Below, in pieces: positions 53,702 to 63,769 of a stretch of 64,000 nucleotides of DNA (position 1 is the stretch's first letter; each line of letters starts with the position of its first letter). Below the pieces are notes generated by a model. That model was not told the origin of the DNA. It searched no databases and worked only from the letters and a program-made list of their open reading frames with translations. Made by a program: the position numbers and the translations under genes. Origin of the DNA: Methanothermococcus okinawensis IH1 (GTDB lineage Archaea > AGJL01 > Methanococci > Methanococcales > Methanococcaceae); contig NC_015636.1 of the NCBI RefSeq assembly GCF_000179575.2, positions 372,001 through 436,000 of the forward strand, in the 5' to 3' direction.

Positions 53702-54589
53702 ATGGACCCAAAAATAAGTTATTTCAAAACATTTATATCTGCTACGAAAACAAAAAGTTTTTCAAAAGCTGCAAAAAAATTAGGAGTTACCCAAGGAACT
53801 GTAAGTAATCATATATCAGCTCTTGAAAAGTATTTTGATGCCCAATTATTTTTAAGAACGCCAGAAGGTGTGGATTTAACTCCTGAGGGAAAGATATTAT
53901 ATGAAAAAGCTGAAAAAATATTAGACCATATAAACGATGCAAAACAATATATGAGAATACTTCACGAACATCCTGAGGGCATTGTAAGGATTGCTGCAAG
54001 CACAACGCCAGGAGAACATTTACTACCCAGCATTATAAGTGAATATAAAAAAGAATTTAAGGATGTAGATTTCAATATAGAGATAACAGACTCAGAAAAG
54101 TGTTTTAAACTACTCGAAACAGGTGCAGTAGATATTATTGCAGTTGGAAACATTTATGATAAAAGTTATGAAAATGTAGTCATAGGTAAGGATAGGTTAG
54201 TATTGATAGTGCCACCAAACCATCATTTAGCAAAAAAAGGCGTGGCAAAACTCTCAGATATTTTAAAAGAAGATTATATAGATAGGGAAGCTGGTTCAGG
54301 AACACGAGAGATATTGATGAAGGCATTAATGGATAAAGGTTATTCAATGATGGATTTACACATAATAATGAGTTTAGGTAGCCATTCTTCAATAATTACT
54401 GCGGTTTCAGAAGGATATGGTGTAAGTATAGTATCAGAAATCCCAGCAAAAAAAGCTGCAGAAGCAGGACTGGTAAAAATCGTTCCAATTGAAGATTTAG
54501 ACTTAACAAGATATTTATATCTGGTTAAAGGTAGAAAACCAAGAAACCCTAGTGCTGTAAAATCTTTTTGGGATTTTGTAAATAAATAA
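53702..54589 (+). CDS. LysR family transcription regulator
   Basis: A 295-residue protein. The N-terminal wHTH FISATKTKSFSKAAKKLGVTQGTVSNHISALEKYF (about 11-45) and LFLRTPEGVDLTPEGK are classical LysR. The periplasmic-binding-like effector domain follows (VRIAASTTPGEHLLPSII, DREAGSGTREIL). The length is normal. Effector unknown. Interrupted dyads upstream suggest autoregulation. It is divergent from the broken PLP gene, a possible original target. Confidence 0.93.
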   Translation: MDPKISYFKTFISATKTKSFSKAAKKLGVTQGTVSNHISALEKYFDAQLFLRTPEGVDLTPEGKILYEKAEKILDHINDAKQYMRILHEHPEGIVRIAASTTPGEHLLPSIISEYKKEFKDVDFNIEITDSEKCFKLLETGAVDIIAVGNIYDKSYENVVIGKDRLVLIVPPNHHLAKKGVAKLSDILKEDYIDREAGSGTREILMKALMDKGYSMMDLHIIMSLGSHSSIITAVSEGYGVSIVSEIPAKKAAEAGLVKIVPIEDLDLTRYLYLVKGRKPRNPSAVKSFWDFVNK

Positions 54590-54847
54590 AAAATATGAAA
54601 TAAAAGATAAAATATATAATATATAATAAAAATTAAAAATTAAATCGATTTATATTTATAATATAAAACATAAATAGTTACTTAATTATTTTTTTATTAT
54701 CGTAAAATTATATTTTAGTTTTTTTAACACATATATCAAAAAATATAACGATATATAAATGGATAATGAATAATAATGTTTAATAACCTTACATAAGATA
54801 TTAAATTACATTAAATAATATATAATATTTTAGAATATGGTGAAATA

Positions 54848-55591
54848 ATGTTTAAAGCCACAATTAATGCTAAGGATTTTAAAAAAATTATAGATGCAAC
54901 AAGTAATTTAGTAGATGAAATTTGTTTTGAGGTGGATGAAAATGGCATAAAAGCCAACGCCATGGACCCATCTCATGTTGCATTGGTAAGTGTAAATATT
55001 CCAAAGGATACCTTTGAAGAATATATTTCCGATGTCCATGATATAGGAGTTGATTTAGAAGCCCTTAAAAAAATAATGGGACGAGCAAAATCTAATGAAA
55101 AGCTCACATTGGAGTTAGATGAAGAAAAAAATAAATTAAACCTTATTCTTAAAAATGACGCTGTAAGGAAATTTTCAGTTTCACTTTATGATGTGAGCTC
55201 TACAAATCTTAAAGTTCCCGACATAGAATATCCCAATGAAGTAATGATTAAAGCAGGTGCATTTGTAGAAGCTTTAAAAGATGCGGAATTAGTAAATGAC
55301 CATGTTTCTTTAAAAATAAGTGAAGATGGTAAGTTTATAATATTCTCAAAAGGAGATATAAACCAGAGCGAGACCATATATGATAACAACAGTGAATCCA
55401 TATTGGATTTAAAAATTACAGAATCTTCAAAGAGCACATTTAATTTAGCTTATTTAAAAGATATTACAAAGGCTACATCATCAGATGACATTTTGCATAT
55501 ATATCTTGGTTCCGATATGCCTGTAAAAATAGAATATAATATAGGAAACGCAAAAATACTATTCCTCCTTGCTCCAAGGATAGAGACATAA
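54848..55591 (+). CDS. pcn: DNA polymerase sliding clamp (PCNA)
   Basis: A 247-residue protein of normal PCNA length: [22 protein letters not shown] (about 30-51), the interdomain region, and the C-terminal [23 protein letters not shown], which is the conserved end with its binding groove. The homotrimeric clamp for replicative polymerases. It leads the conserved order pcn, gins51, rpl44e, rps27e. TGGTGAAATA precedes the ATG. Confidence 0.97.
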   Translation: MFKATINAKDFKKIIDATSNLVDEICFEVDENGIKANAMDPSHVALVSVNIPKDTFEEYISDVHDIGVDLEALKKIMGRAKSNEKLTLELDEEKNKLNLILKNDAVRKFSVSLYDVSSTNLKVPDIEYPNEVMIKAGAFVEALKDAELVNDHVSLKISEDGKFIIFSKGDINQSETIYDNNSESILDLKITESSKSTFNLAYLKDITKATSSDDILHIYLGSDMPVKIEYNIGNAKILFLLAPRIET

Positions 55592-55717
55592 AAATATTTT
55601 TTAATTATTTTATTTTTACATGTTATTTATATCATACTATTTATATTATTTTTACATATCATATATCTCTATATATTACATATTTTTATATTTTTTATTA
55701 TAACCATGTGTGAAACC

Positions 55718-56398
55718 ATGTATAAAAAAATAATGAATACATTTTTTAATGAACTAAAAAGCAATGATTTATTAAAATTATCAGATGATTTCTACAAAAA
55801 TGTTAAGGAGTATCTAAAAAATTTAGAACATGATAAATACAATAATAAAACAGAACTTGAACGAATAAAATATTATATTAAAGAATTAAGAAAATTAAGA
55901 TTATACAAAGCGTTTTTCGGAAACAGGCATAATCTTCTTGAAGAGGAAAAGGAGCTCCTAAAATTAATTGAAGACATAGAATATTATGACGATTTTAAAA
56001 ATAGTATGAAAGATAAAAAGGAGCTCCTATTAAAAAATAGTAATATTATTGACAGCTACGATAACTATAATTACAATAACCAGAATATCCAAAATATTCA
56101 GGATAAACCACAGGAAGATAATAATAAATCACAAAAACATATATGTATAAATCAAGAACCAATATCTTCAAAACCAAAACCTATAAATACTCAGAATGAT
56201 ATTGATATTGTAAGAGTAATTACAAGGTTCCCAGAATTTACAGATGGGAAATTTACTTATGTATTGAATAAAAACGATATAATCACATTAAATAAAAAAT
56301 TTTCTAAAATTCTGGAAAAACACAATATAATTAGAAAAATAAATGGTGAATATTATGAAGATGAAAAAGAAGGTAAAAAGATATTGTCCATACTGTAA
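55718..56398 (+). CDS. GINS complex subunit (Gins51-like)
   Basis: About 226 residues from ATG 55718 (ATG 55706 is also possible). The helical N-terminal half ([30 protein letters not shown]) and the C-terminal beta domain ([23 protein letters not shown]...[12 protein letters not shown]) fit archaeal Gins51. The Asn-rich linker between them (about 110-160) is low-complexity. The place between pcn and rpl44e is the usual one in methanococci. The end overlaps the rpl44e start by 44 bp. Confidence 0.8.
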   Translation: MYKKIMNTFFNELKSNDLLKLSDDFYKNVKEYLKNLEHDKYNNKTELERIKYYIKELRKLRLYKAFFGNRHNLLEEEKELLKLIEDIEYYDDFKNSMKDKKELLLKNSNIIDSYDNYNYNNQNIQNIQDKPQEDNNKSQKHICINQEPISSKPKPINTQNDIDIVRVITRFPEFTDGKFTYVLNKNDIITLNKKFSKILEKHNIIRKINGEYYEDEKEGKKILSIL

Positions 56399-56636
56399 AA
56401 AACATACAATTCATACAGTAGAAAGAGCAAAAAAGAGAAAAGCAAGTGAATTAACATGGGGTCAAAGACAGTTTAGAAGAGTCACTGCTGGGTATGGAGG
56501 TTATCCAAGACCTTTACCAAGTGGAGCTAAACCTGTTAAGAAATTGGATTTAAGATACAAATGTTCAGAATGCGGAAAAATGCATGAAAGAAGCAACGGT
56601 GGATTTAGAGCAAGAATCCTTGAATTGATAGAATAA
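56355..56636 (+). CDS. rpl44e: Ribosomal protein L44e
   Basis: A 93-residue protein from ATG 56355 (GGTGAATATT upstream, so the earlier ATG at 56343 is not used). [19 protein letters not shown] and [13 protein letters not shown] form the zinc site, and [20 protein letters not shown] is the L44e core. It starts inside the gins51 gene and is translated with it and rps27e. Confidence 0.97.
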   Translation: MKMKKKVKRYCPYCKKHTIHTVERAKKRKASELTWGQRQFRRVTAGYGGYPRPLPSGAKPVKKLDLRYKCSECGKMHERSNGGFRARILELIE

Positions 56637-56743
56637 TTAAAAATATTTATATTTATCTCTATCTATTTATATCTATAATTTATTAAATATAATTGCATAT
56701 CATTTATTAATTTTAATATTTTAATTTAATTAGAGGTGAAATA

Positions 56744-56929
56744 ATGGCATTAGTGCAAAAACCAAGAAGTAGGTTTTTAAGAATCCAGTGTCCAGATTGC
56801 GGAACAGAACAGATAATATTTGGATGTCCAGCAACAGTTGTAAAATGCATAACATGCGGGAAAACCCTTGCTGAACCAAAAGCTTCAAAAGGATTAATTA
56901 AAGCAAAAATATTAGAAGTTTTAGAATAA
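56744..56929 (+). CDS. rps27e: Ribosomal protein S27e
   Basis: A 61-residue protein with a four-Cys zinc finger [20 protein letters not shown]...C, the S27e signature. GAGGTGAAATA precedes the ATG. Last gene of the pcn/gins/rpl44e cluster, after a 107 bp gap. Confidence 0.97.
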   Translation: MALVQKPRSRFLRIQCPDCGTEQIIFGCPATVVKCITCGKTLAEPKASKGLIKAKILEVLE

Positions 56930-57043
56930 AATTTATATATTTTTTTAGGTTATGCAATATACATAACTTTTTATTTTTATCCTTATTATTTTTTTAATGC
57001 TGAATTTAAAAATATTTTACGAAAAAAAAGAAATTTTAAAATA

Positions 57044-57283
57044 TCATTTTATATAATCTTCTAATTCTTTTTTTACCTCTTCAACAGTGGGTATTTTTCC
57101 TTCAAATACTACTAAATCATCAAAAGCTATACCAGGAGTTACGAAAATCCATTCAGATATTTCATTTATATCGCTAACTTTTACAACCTCGGCATCAATA
57201 CCCAATTCTTCAACAGCTTTTTTTACATTTTCATAAGTTTCATTACATTTTGGACATCCTGTTCCAAATACTCTAATCAACAT
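57044..57283 (-). CDS. Small thioredoxin/glutaredoxin-like redox protein
   Basis: A 79-residue protein: RVFGTGCPKCNETYENVKKAVEELG (CPKC at 10-13) and FVTPGIAFDDLVVFEGKIPT give the thioredoxin-like pattern with cis-Pro at TPG. It is the compact form common in methanogens. It lies 89 bp downstream of a permease gene on the same strand, an arrangement often seen with permeases of this family. GGTGATATGAATG precedes the start region. Confidence 0.88.
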   Translation of the reverse strand: MLIRVFGTGCPKCNETYENVKKAVEELGIDAEVVKVSDINEISEWIFVTPGIAFDDLVVFEGKIPTVEEVKKELEDYIK

Positions 57284-57371
57284 TCATATCACCATTTTTA
57301 AATACATATAATATAATTTTTATCAATCGATATACTACAATAGTATATTTATATTTAAAGAGTATGGAATT

Positions 57372-58460
57372 TTACAAGACTATTCCAGTAATTACTCCTG
57401 CAATAGTTGAAAATACTACCACAATTCCAAGATAGGTTAATGCTTTTTTAGAACCCAATATTCTTGAAATTGTGAGAACTGTTGGAATACTGAGGCTTGG
57501 ACCTGCAATAAGTAATGCCATTGCTGGACCAACCCCCATACCAAGCTCCATCAGTGACTTTATAATCGGAACCTCGGTGAGTGTTGCAAAATACATGAGA
57601 GCTCCTATAAATGATGCAATAAAGTTTGCCATTATAGTGTTTCCACCGACATACTGACTAACATACTCTGGTGGAACAAATGCCTTTATTATACCCGCAA
57701 CTGCTACACCAAATATTAACAGCGGGAACACGATTTTACCAAGAGTAAATGTTTCTTTAAACCATGCCTTTGTTTCCTCAGATTTAAACCATTTTTTAAC
57801 AGATATTGCTAAAATAACCACCAATATTGCAGTTAATATATGTTTGATTAAAATTCCCCCATAGACTGGGATACTAAGTACAGGTATCAACTTTGGTGAG
57901 GCCGTTATTATTAACAGCATGGCAAGCTGTATAAGGAAGAATATTATGGTTTGATATCCCGGTCTGTTTGATATATGCTCTGCCTTTCCAATTCTGAAAT
58001 TTCTCTTTTTTTCATCTGATTTGAAGATAAATGCCATCAATAACCCAATTAATATGGACATTATTATTGCAAAAAATGCCCTTGTAAATCCAATATCCCA
58101 TCCAAGAAGTGCCGCAGAATAAAATATGGCAAGCACATTTATAGCAGGTCCTGAGAATAAAAATGTTGTAGCAGGGCCTATTCCTGCACCTCTTCGATAT
58201 ATTCCTGCAAATAACGGAAGAATTGTGCATGAACACACTGCGAGAAGGCATCCACTCACAGATGATACCATATATGATATATATTTTGGAGTTTCTGGTC
58301 CAAAATATTTTATTATAAAATTTTTATTTATCATGGAAGATATGCCCCCTGCCATAAAAAACGCTATTATAAGAGCTATAGTTCTATTTATATTTAGGTA
58401 ATCCACAAGTGTTTGAATTCCCACATTTGTTGCATGGGATAATATTCCAACTATGTCCAT
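57372..58460 (-). CDS. Permease of the DUF318/ArsP-like family
   Basis: A 362-residue protein from ATG 58460 (the second of two adjacent ATGs, better spaced from AGGTG). About eight to nine membrane helices. The family motif is VSGCLLAVCSCTILPLFAGIYRRGAGIGPATTFLFSGPA (about 50-88, with CSC), repeated more weakly near the C-terminus (LAIAGPS-like LLIAGPSLSIPTVL). Members export organo-arsenicals or unknown substrates. The start overlaps the stop of a small zinc-ribbon gene upstream, and a redox protein follows. Confidence 0.85.
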   Translation of the reverse strand: MDIVGILSHATNVGIQTLVDYLNINRTIALIIAFFMAGGISSMINKNFIIKYFGPETPKYISYMVSSVSGCLLAVCSCTILPLFAGIYRRGAGIGPATTFLFSGPAINVLAIFYSAALLGWDIGFTRAFFAIIMSILIGLLMAFIFKSDEKKRNFRIGKAEHISNRPGYQTIIFFLIQLAMLLIITASPKLIPVLSIPVYGGILIKHILTAILVVILAISVKKWFKSEETKAWFKETFTLGKIVFPLLIFGVAVAGIIKAFVPPEYVSQYVGGNTIMANFIASFIGALMYFATLTEVPIIKSLMELGMGVGPAMALLIAGPSLSIPTVLTISRILGSKKALTYLGIVVVFSTIAGVITGIVL

Positions 58461-58627
58461 CATTTCACCTTTCTTCTACCTTTCAGAGCTCCTATATCAT
58501 AGGTCATTTTTTCACCACAATTTGGACAATTTGGCAAAGGCACCTCAGAAGCCATACAGGGGCATACATCCACTTCATACCTTATCCTTTTACCACAATT
58601 TGGACATATTAAATTCCATATAATCAT
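58460..58627 (-). CDS. Small two-ribbon zinc protein
   Basis: A 55-residue protein: MIIWNLICPNCGKRIRYEVD, then CPCMA, and LPNCPNCGEKMTYD. It has eight cysteines in CPNC/CPC/CPNC groups. GGCGATATT precedes the ATG. The TGA overlaps the ATGATG of the permease, so the two are coupled. Possibly a metal sensor, chaperone or regulator for the permease; no family recognised. Confidence 0.75.
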   Translation of the reverse strand: MIIWNLICPNCGKRIRYEVDVCPCMASEVPLPNCPNCGEKMTYDIGALKGRRKVK

Positions 58628-58814
58628 AATATCGCCTCTATACCTTATTTATTAAATAAAGTAATATATTATTATATTTATACCTTTCGATTAATTAATA
58701 AATTGGAATATACTTTAAAAATAAATAAATATATAAATATATTGATTAAAATATAAAATTCTATAAATCTATATAACTAAAATATGAATATAATTGAATA
58801 TAATTAAAAAATAG

Positions 58815-59213
58815 TTAATTTTTAAAAACCTTAACTATTCCTTTATTTCCATCAATTAAAACCCTATCGCCAGTTTTTATATTACTTATGTCGATATTAT
58901 CTACCATTGGAATTTTTCCAAGTATTGCACCAGTGGCTACAATTGGTTCGCATTCCTTGTTTATTATGCCTTTTAAAATACCTTTTTTTGCAAGCCCGTA
59001 TATCACATAAGAACCCACAGTGCTTCCTTTACCTGTTGGAAAAACAAATATTTTATCCCTTATACTTTGTCCGTATAATTCATTTTCCTTATCGGTGATG
59101 ATACCGTCCTCATTTACACCACCTAAAAACGATATTGGAGCTTTTGAAACAATAACCTCAGCTTCAACCTGTCCCTTTGATATACTTCTTCCCTTTAATT
59201 CAATAACTTCCAT
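58815..59213 (-). CDS. Phosphomevalonate dehydratase small subunit (aconitase X swivel domain)
   Basis: A 132-residue protein. KGRSISKGQVEAEVIVSKAPISFLGGV at the N-terminus, FVFPTGKGSTVGSYVIYGL and VATGAILGKIPMVDN are the DUF126 motifs. With the large AcnX subunit, not in this window, it dehydrates mevalonate-5-phosphate in the archaeal mevalonate pathway for isoprenoid lipids. AGGTGAAATT precedes the ATG. Confidence 0.92.
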   Translation of the reverse strand: MEVIELKGRSISKGQVEAEVIVSKAPISFLGGVNEDGIITDKENELYGQSIRDKIFVFPTGKGSTVGSYVIYGLAKKGILKGIINKECEPIVATGAILGKIPMVDNIDISNIKTGDRVLIDGNKGIVKVFKN

Positions 59214-59321
59214 AATTTCACCTATAACGATATATAATGTATCGTATAAAATATAAAAACCACTTACTTATAATATTATTGCAGTTATAATTTATTATAT
59301 TATTTATAAATAGGTGAGCCC

Positions 59322-59498
59322 ATGGTAAAGGATGTAGATTTATTGGATAATGAATTATGTAAATGGACCATTATTGATTTGGATGAGTTGAAAACAAAAA
59401 AGGTTCAATGCAAAAACTGTGGATATGTGTTTAACTGCGTTGGTAAAAGAATATTATGTCCAAAATGCAAAACGATTTTTGAAGTGAAAAATAGATAA
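59322..59498 (+). CDS. Small zinc-ribbon protein
   Basis: A 58-residue protein: MVKDVDLLDNELCKWTII..., then KVQCKNCGYVFNCVGKRILC and CPKCKTIF, with two CxxC knuckles about 20 residues apart. TAGGTGAGCCC precedes the ATG at 59322. Monocistronic, between the dehydratase subunit and the selD SECIS. No further family assignment. Confidence 0.72.
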   Translation: MVKDVDLLDNELCKWTIIDLDELKTKKVQCKNCGYVFNCVGKRILCPKCKTIFEVKNR

Positions 59499-59560
59499 AA
59501 AAATATAATCAAATATAAACTAAAAATAAAATAGAGAGATATAATATATAAAATAAAAAA

Positions 59561-59590
59561 AGCACTCCTCCTAAAAAGGTTCGGAATGCC
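59561..59590 (-). promoter_or_regulatory. Archaeal SECIS element of selD (3' UTR)
   Basis: Minus strand: stem GGCATTCC paired with GGAGTGCT (G-T pairs allowed), the internal loop GAA opposite A, then CCT-loop-AGG. This is the GAA/A architecture of archaeal SECIS hairpins, placed 14 bp after the selD stop. It recruits the Sec insertion machinery for the UGA at 60595-60597. Confidence 0.9.
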
Positions 59591-59604
59591 TATAACTAAA
59601 TCCC

Positions 59605-60681
59605 TTAAACCTCTAAAATTTTCGCATCTTTACTTAAATAAGCCTTCCCAACACCGCTTGATTTTTTAACCTTCCCAACTTCAAATGCATAACATCCATG
59701 TTTATGAAGTTTTTCCATTAAATCCTGAGCATATTCTGATTCTGTGGAAATAAACAATCCACCAGCAGTCTCAGCACCATATCCTTTTAACAGGGCATGT
59801 CCAAATAATGGGGCTAATTCACCAATTCCTTTAATTATTGGAAGTGTATTAATTTCAATTTCAACAGAGCTCTGTTCTGCCATCTCATTGCCATGTCCTA
59901 AAATACCAAAACCTGTAATATCAGTCATGGCATGGGCTATTTTTTTACCAATCTCTTCTTCAAGTTCTCGAAGTGCTAAAAGTGGTTTTCTATTGGATGA
60001 AGTCATCAATTCAATAGCTTTATTTATTATCTTATCTTTTTCCGATTTTTCAATATCTATTAAATCTTCATATTCAGGACTTATTCGTGATAATGCCATT
60101 GCCGTTTGAGTGCCAAGTGGTTTTGTTAGTATTAGGGTATCTCCTTCCTTTGCATTACTTTTCGTTAAAACATCTTCTTTCTTTCCAACTCCTGTTACAG
60201 TACCACCTATTAAAGGCCATGGATTTAAAATTGTGTGTCCGCCTATAATGGTTGTTTCATTTTCTCTGCAAAAGTCTTGGAATCCCCGCAATATTTCTTT
60301 TGGAATTTCTATTGGAAGGGTTTCTGGAATGCCCATAATTACCAATACACCTATTACATCCAATAGCCCCATGGCGTATATATCACTCGTGGAATTACAT
60401 GCTGCAATCTTTCCCTGCAAATAGGGGTCATCAACTATTGGTGTAAATACATCGACGGTTTTTGCTATTGCCATATTGTTTCTGATAATTACTGCGGCAT
60501 CATCACCTAATCCGACATAGGCTTTTTTTAAATCATCTTCTGATACAATTCCTTTTACTAAAAATTCTAATTCGGTGTTGGGAAGTTTGCATGCTCATCC
60601 GTGAAGTTTAACCATTTCAGTGAGTTTTATATTGGTTATATCTTTTTTTGATGGATTATTTATTTTATTCATTTTTTCCAT
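59605..60681 (-). CDS. selD: Selenophosphate synthetase, itself a selenoprotein (in-frame UGA)
   Basis: A 358-residue product from ATG 60681 (GGTGATATA). An automatic call would start at 60474 because the active-site codon 29 is TGA: KLHG-U-ACKLP, where SelD enzymes have Cys or Sec. Next come GLGDDAAVI (ATP site), TPIVDDPYLQGKIAACNSTSD and DITGFGILGHG. The reaction is selenide plus ATP to selenophosphate, the Se donor for Sec-tRNA. A SECIS hairpin follows the stop codon. The genome must therefore encode the whole Sec system. Confidence 0.95.
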
Positions 60682-60861
60682 TATATCACCATAATGATTT
60701 TATAATTATTATAAATATATACTTCGTTATATGGCATCATCAAAAATATTTATAATAATATATATTTAATAATCATTAATTTATAACTAATATAATTTAT
60801 AGATATTTATTTAAAAATTTAATATATGATTAATGATATTAATTTTTTTAATAGTGATATT

Positions 60862-61314
60862 ATGATAAACATTCCAAATTACAAAAATATAAATGCTAAA
60901 ACTGTTGTTTTTGATTTAAACGGCACTCTTGCAGAAGATGGAATAGTAGATTATGAAACAAAGAAGCTCCTACATAAATTGAATAAAATGTATAATATAG
61001 TTGTGCTAACAGCAGACACATTTGGAACTATAAAAAAGGAATTTGAAGGATATGATGATATAACTATTGAAATAATAAAAAATACCGAAGAAAAAATGAA
61101 TAAAGCAAAAAAATATACCCCGTATATAGGAATAGGCAATGGAAACAATGATGTAGAAATGCTAAAAAATGCTGAACTTGGAATAGCAGTAATTGGAAAA
61201 GAAGGTTGCAGTGTTAAAGCCTTGTTATCTTCAGATATTGTTGTAAATGATATAAAAGATGCTATAAATCTACTGTTAAATGAAAAAAGGCTGATAGCAA
61301 CACTTAGAAAGTAA
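60862..61314 (+). CDS. HAD-superfamily hydrolase, soluble P-type ATPase-like
   Basis: A 150-residue protein from ATG 60862 (GTGATATT upstream). AKTVVFDLNGTLAEDG (D-x-N-G-T, motif I), IVVLTADTFGTIKKEF (motif II) and PYIGIGNGNNDVEMLKNAELGIAV (motif IV) resemble the catalytic unit of P-type ATPases without the membrane part. The substrate is unknown. Note Asn in place of the usual second Asp of DxD, as is normal in this subgroup. Confidence 0.82.
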   Translation: MINIPNYKNINAKTVVFDLNGTLAEDGIVDYETKKLLHKLNKMYNIVVLTADTFGTIKKEFEGYDDITIEIIKNTEEKMNKAKKYTPYIGIGNGNNDVEMLKNAELGIAVIGKEGCSVKALLSSDIVVNDIKDAINLLLNEKRLIATLRK

Positions 61315-61399
61315 AAAAATTATATGGTATAAAAAATTTTCTGTTATAAAATTAATACAATATCTTAAATATCATAATATATGTATAAAATATCAGATG

Positions 61400-61996
61400 T
61401 TATTCCTCATCGGGTTTCTTTTTGTCCCTCGGCATACAGATGAGCTCCCTTAGTTCGATATTAAAGAAGTTGTTTAAATTCGCAGGTTTAATTACTACTG
61501 CTGTATCGGCTCCTCTGCTTCTTCCACCTATCGCTATTACTTCGTTTTTTGTTTTAATTAATCCAGCATCTGCTGCCATTAATGTAATTTCATAGCAAAC
61601 CTTTAATCCATGACCAAATGTTCTAAGTGTGTGGGCAATTATCTCAACAGGATATGCTCCTCCAAACTTATTGGATATTGCCCTTTCAACACCACTTAAT
61701 GCATGAGCTCCCATAAATACCTTTGCTCCTCTTTCCCTTAATTCATTCATGGTTTCTTCACTCATGGTAATTACATCCTCTCCATGGAATCCTTGGTGAT
61801 ATGAAATTACAACCACATTCAAATCGAGATTTTCAATTTCCACCATATCCAATAGCTTTTTTGCCGTATCCCCGTAGGATGATGCCACAACAATATCTTT
61901 TATATGTAACTCCTTGGCTCTTTCAATGGCTAATTTTAAAGTTTCTTCTGTGTTCTGAGCTCCTGCCTTTTCAAAGTATGTAATTGCTTTTTCTAT
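61400..61996 (-). CDS. Pyruvate-kinase C-terminal-domain-like protein; apparent ATA start
   Basis: About 198 residues. The family fold is shown by [50 protein letters not shown] and [17 protein letters not shown], as in stand-alone PK_C proteins of archaea. There is no ATG, GTG or TTG at the expected N-terminus: GGTGATATC is followed by ATA GAA AAA GCA, and an in-frame stop lies 5 codons above. ATA 61996 therefore seems to be the start, unless translation begins much further in. Function unknown. Confidence 0.75.
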   Translation of the reverse strand: MEKAITYFEKAGAQNTEETLKLAIERAKELHIKDIVVASSYGDTAKKLLDMVEIENLDLNVVVISYHQGFHGEDVITMSEETMNELRERGAKVFMGAHALSGVERAISNKFGGAYPVEIIAHTLRTFGHGLKVCYEITLMAADAGLIKTKNEVIAIGGRSRGADTAVVIKPANLNNFFNIELRELICMPRDKKKPDEE

Positions 61997-62110
61997 GATA
62001 TCACCTTTATTTTAGTTTTTAGTTTTAATTTATTTATATAGTCTATTTTATATTTTATTATTACTTTTATTATTATTTTAAATTTTTATTATTTTATTTT
62101 ATTAATTTTT

Positions 62111-63055
62111 TTATTTATTCTTTGATTTCAAAGGATACTTCATAAAATCCTCAGCAATAGTAATATTAAGATTATTATTTTCCGCATTAAGACTATTAAC
62201 CTCATTTATATAATCATCCATTTTGTCATCATACCTTGCTGATATATGTGTAAGTATGAGCTCCGTAACTCCCGCGATTTTTGCAATATTCACAGCATCC
62301 CCTATTGTTGAATGCATGGTTTCTAAGGCATTATCTTTTTTAGAACTATCAAAAGTAGCCTCATGAATTAATATATTACAACCCAATGATTTTAAAAATT
62401 CTCCAAAGTCTTCAAGTGGTGTTGTGTCTCCACTGTATCCTATGCAAATACCTTTTTTTGGTGGAAGAAGAACATCTTCGGGATATATTATTTTTCCATT
62501 CTTTATTTTTATGGGATATCCATCCTTTAATCTTTTCAAATTTGGACCCACTTCTACGCCCAACTCGATGGCTTTTTTTAAATTTAACTGTGGTTTTTTC
62601 TTTTCTCTAAAAATATATCCTACGGTTGGAACTGAATGATTCATCGGATAGCTATATATCTCGTATTTTTCAGTGTCTTTTATTTTCATCGGATTTTTAG
62701 TGGATAACTCATAAACTTTTATATTAAAATTTATTGAATGATATCCTATTTTTAAAATATTCTCAATAGTTTCCTTTGTTTCAGGAGGTCCATATATATT
62801 AATCGGTTCAGTTCTTCCGTTAAATCCTATTGATTGGAGAAGTCCAGGAAGTCCTAAAATATGGTCTCCATGAAGATGAGTAATGAATATATTATTTATT
62901 TTCATAGGAGATATATCGGTATATATCATCTGCCTCTGAGCTCCTTCACCACAGTCGAATAATAATATTTCTCCATCAAATTTAAGGCCTATTGATGAAT
63001 GGTTCCTATTCTTTGTAGGAACAGCTGCCCCAGTTCCTAAAAAAACAATTTTCAT
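62111..63055 (-). CDS. rnz: Ribonuclease Z (tRNA 3' endonuclease)
   Basis: A 314-residue protein. [20 protein letters not shown] at the N-terminus, [16 protein letters not shown] (HxHxDH metal motif, about 59-74), CIGYSGDT and LIHEATFD, with a final ILTHISARY. It cuts the 3' trailer of tRNA precursors, which is needed here because the tRNA genes do not encode CCA. AGTGAGATACT precedes the ATG. Confidence 0.95.
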   Translation of the reverse strand: MKIVFLGTGAAVPTKNRNHSSIGLKFDGEILLFDCGEGAQRQMIYTDISPMKINNIFITHLHGDHILGLPGLLQSIGFNGRTEPINIYGPPETKETIENILKIGYHSINFNIKVYELSTKNPMKIKDTEKYEIYSYPMNHSVPTVGYIFREKKKPQLNLKKAIELGVEVGPNLKRLKDGYPIKIKNGKIIYPEDVLLPPKKGICIGYSGDTTPLEDFGEFLKSLGCNILIHEATFDSSKKDNALETMHSTIGDAVNIAKIAGVTELILTHISARYDDKMDDYINEVNSLNAENNNLNITIAEDFMKYPLKSKNK

Positions 63056-63140
63056 AGTATCTCACTTTATCAATAATATATAATTAAGCGATATATAATA
63101 AAAGTAATATTTTTTATTTTTATTTATTTTTATTTTTTAT

Positions 63141-63533
63141 TTAAAGCATTTCCTTAACAATATTCTCCAAATCTTCTTCATTAACTTCATCAATCCATTT
63201 CTTAACTTCATTACACCATTTTTCCATGGTGCATTTTATAATTTCTTTTACTTCTGAAAAAGGAATTGCTTCGTATTTATAAAAATACCCTCCTTCTTTA
63301 AGATTTATCTGTTTTCTTTTTACAAGACCTGCATTTACCAAGTTTTGAACTGCTCTTTGAACAGTGCTTCTATCTCTGTTAAGTAATTCTGCTATATCAT
63401 TAACATTCGATGCACCTTTTTTTAACAGTGAGAAATATACTGCCACATCAAATGTCTTAATACCAAACATACAACACATTATACTCTCCAATGTAAATGT
63501 AGAACAGGGTGTTTTAATCATCAATTTAGCCAC
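63141..63533 (-). CDS. Winged-helix transcription regulator (MarR/TrmB-like)
   Basis: A 130-residue protein from GTG 63533 (GGTGATAAT upstream). An N-terminal Cys-containing part (CSTF...CCMFGIKTFDVAVYFSLL) is followed by the HTH SNVNDIAELLNRDRSTVQRAVQNLVNAGLVKRK (about 42-74) and the wing. The C-terminal helix KCTMEKWCNEVKKWIDEV may dimerise. The cysteines could make it redox- or metal-sensitive, which is only a guess. Convergent to nothing nearby; the target is unknown. Confidence 0.78.
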   Translation of the reverse strand: MAKLMIKTPCSTFTLESIMCCMFGIKTFDVAVYFSLLKKGASNVNDIAELLNRDRSTVQRAVQNLVNAGLVKRKQINLKEGGYFYKYEAIPFSEVKEIIKCTMEKWCNEVKKWIDEVNEEDLENIVKEML

Positions 63534-63769
63534 ATTATCACCATGATATATTATACCTATTATCTTTAATTTAGATAAAAATTTACATATATTATTTTTT
63601 ATATATTATCTTCATATATGATGTAAAAAATATATTAATATTGTAATGTAAAAATGATAAAATATGATATATAATATAAATAGTATATAATAATATAAAT
63701 AATATAATACAGCATAACTAATAGTGCAATATAGTAATATATGCTATAAATTGTAATTTGGGGAAAACC

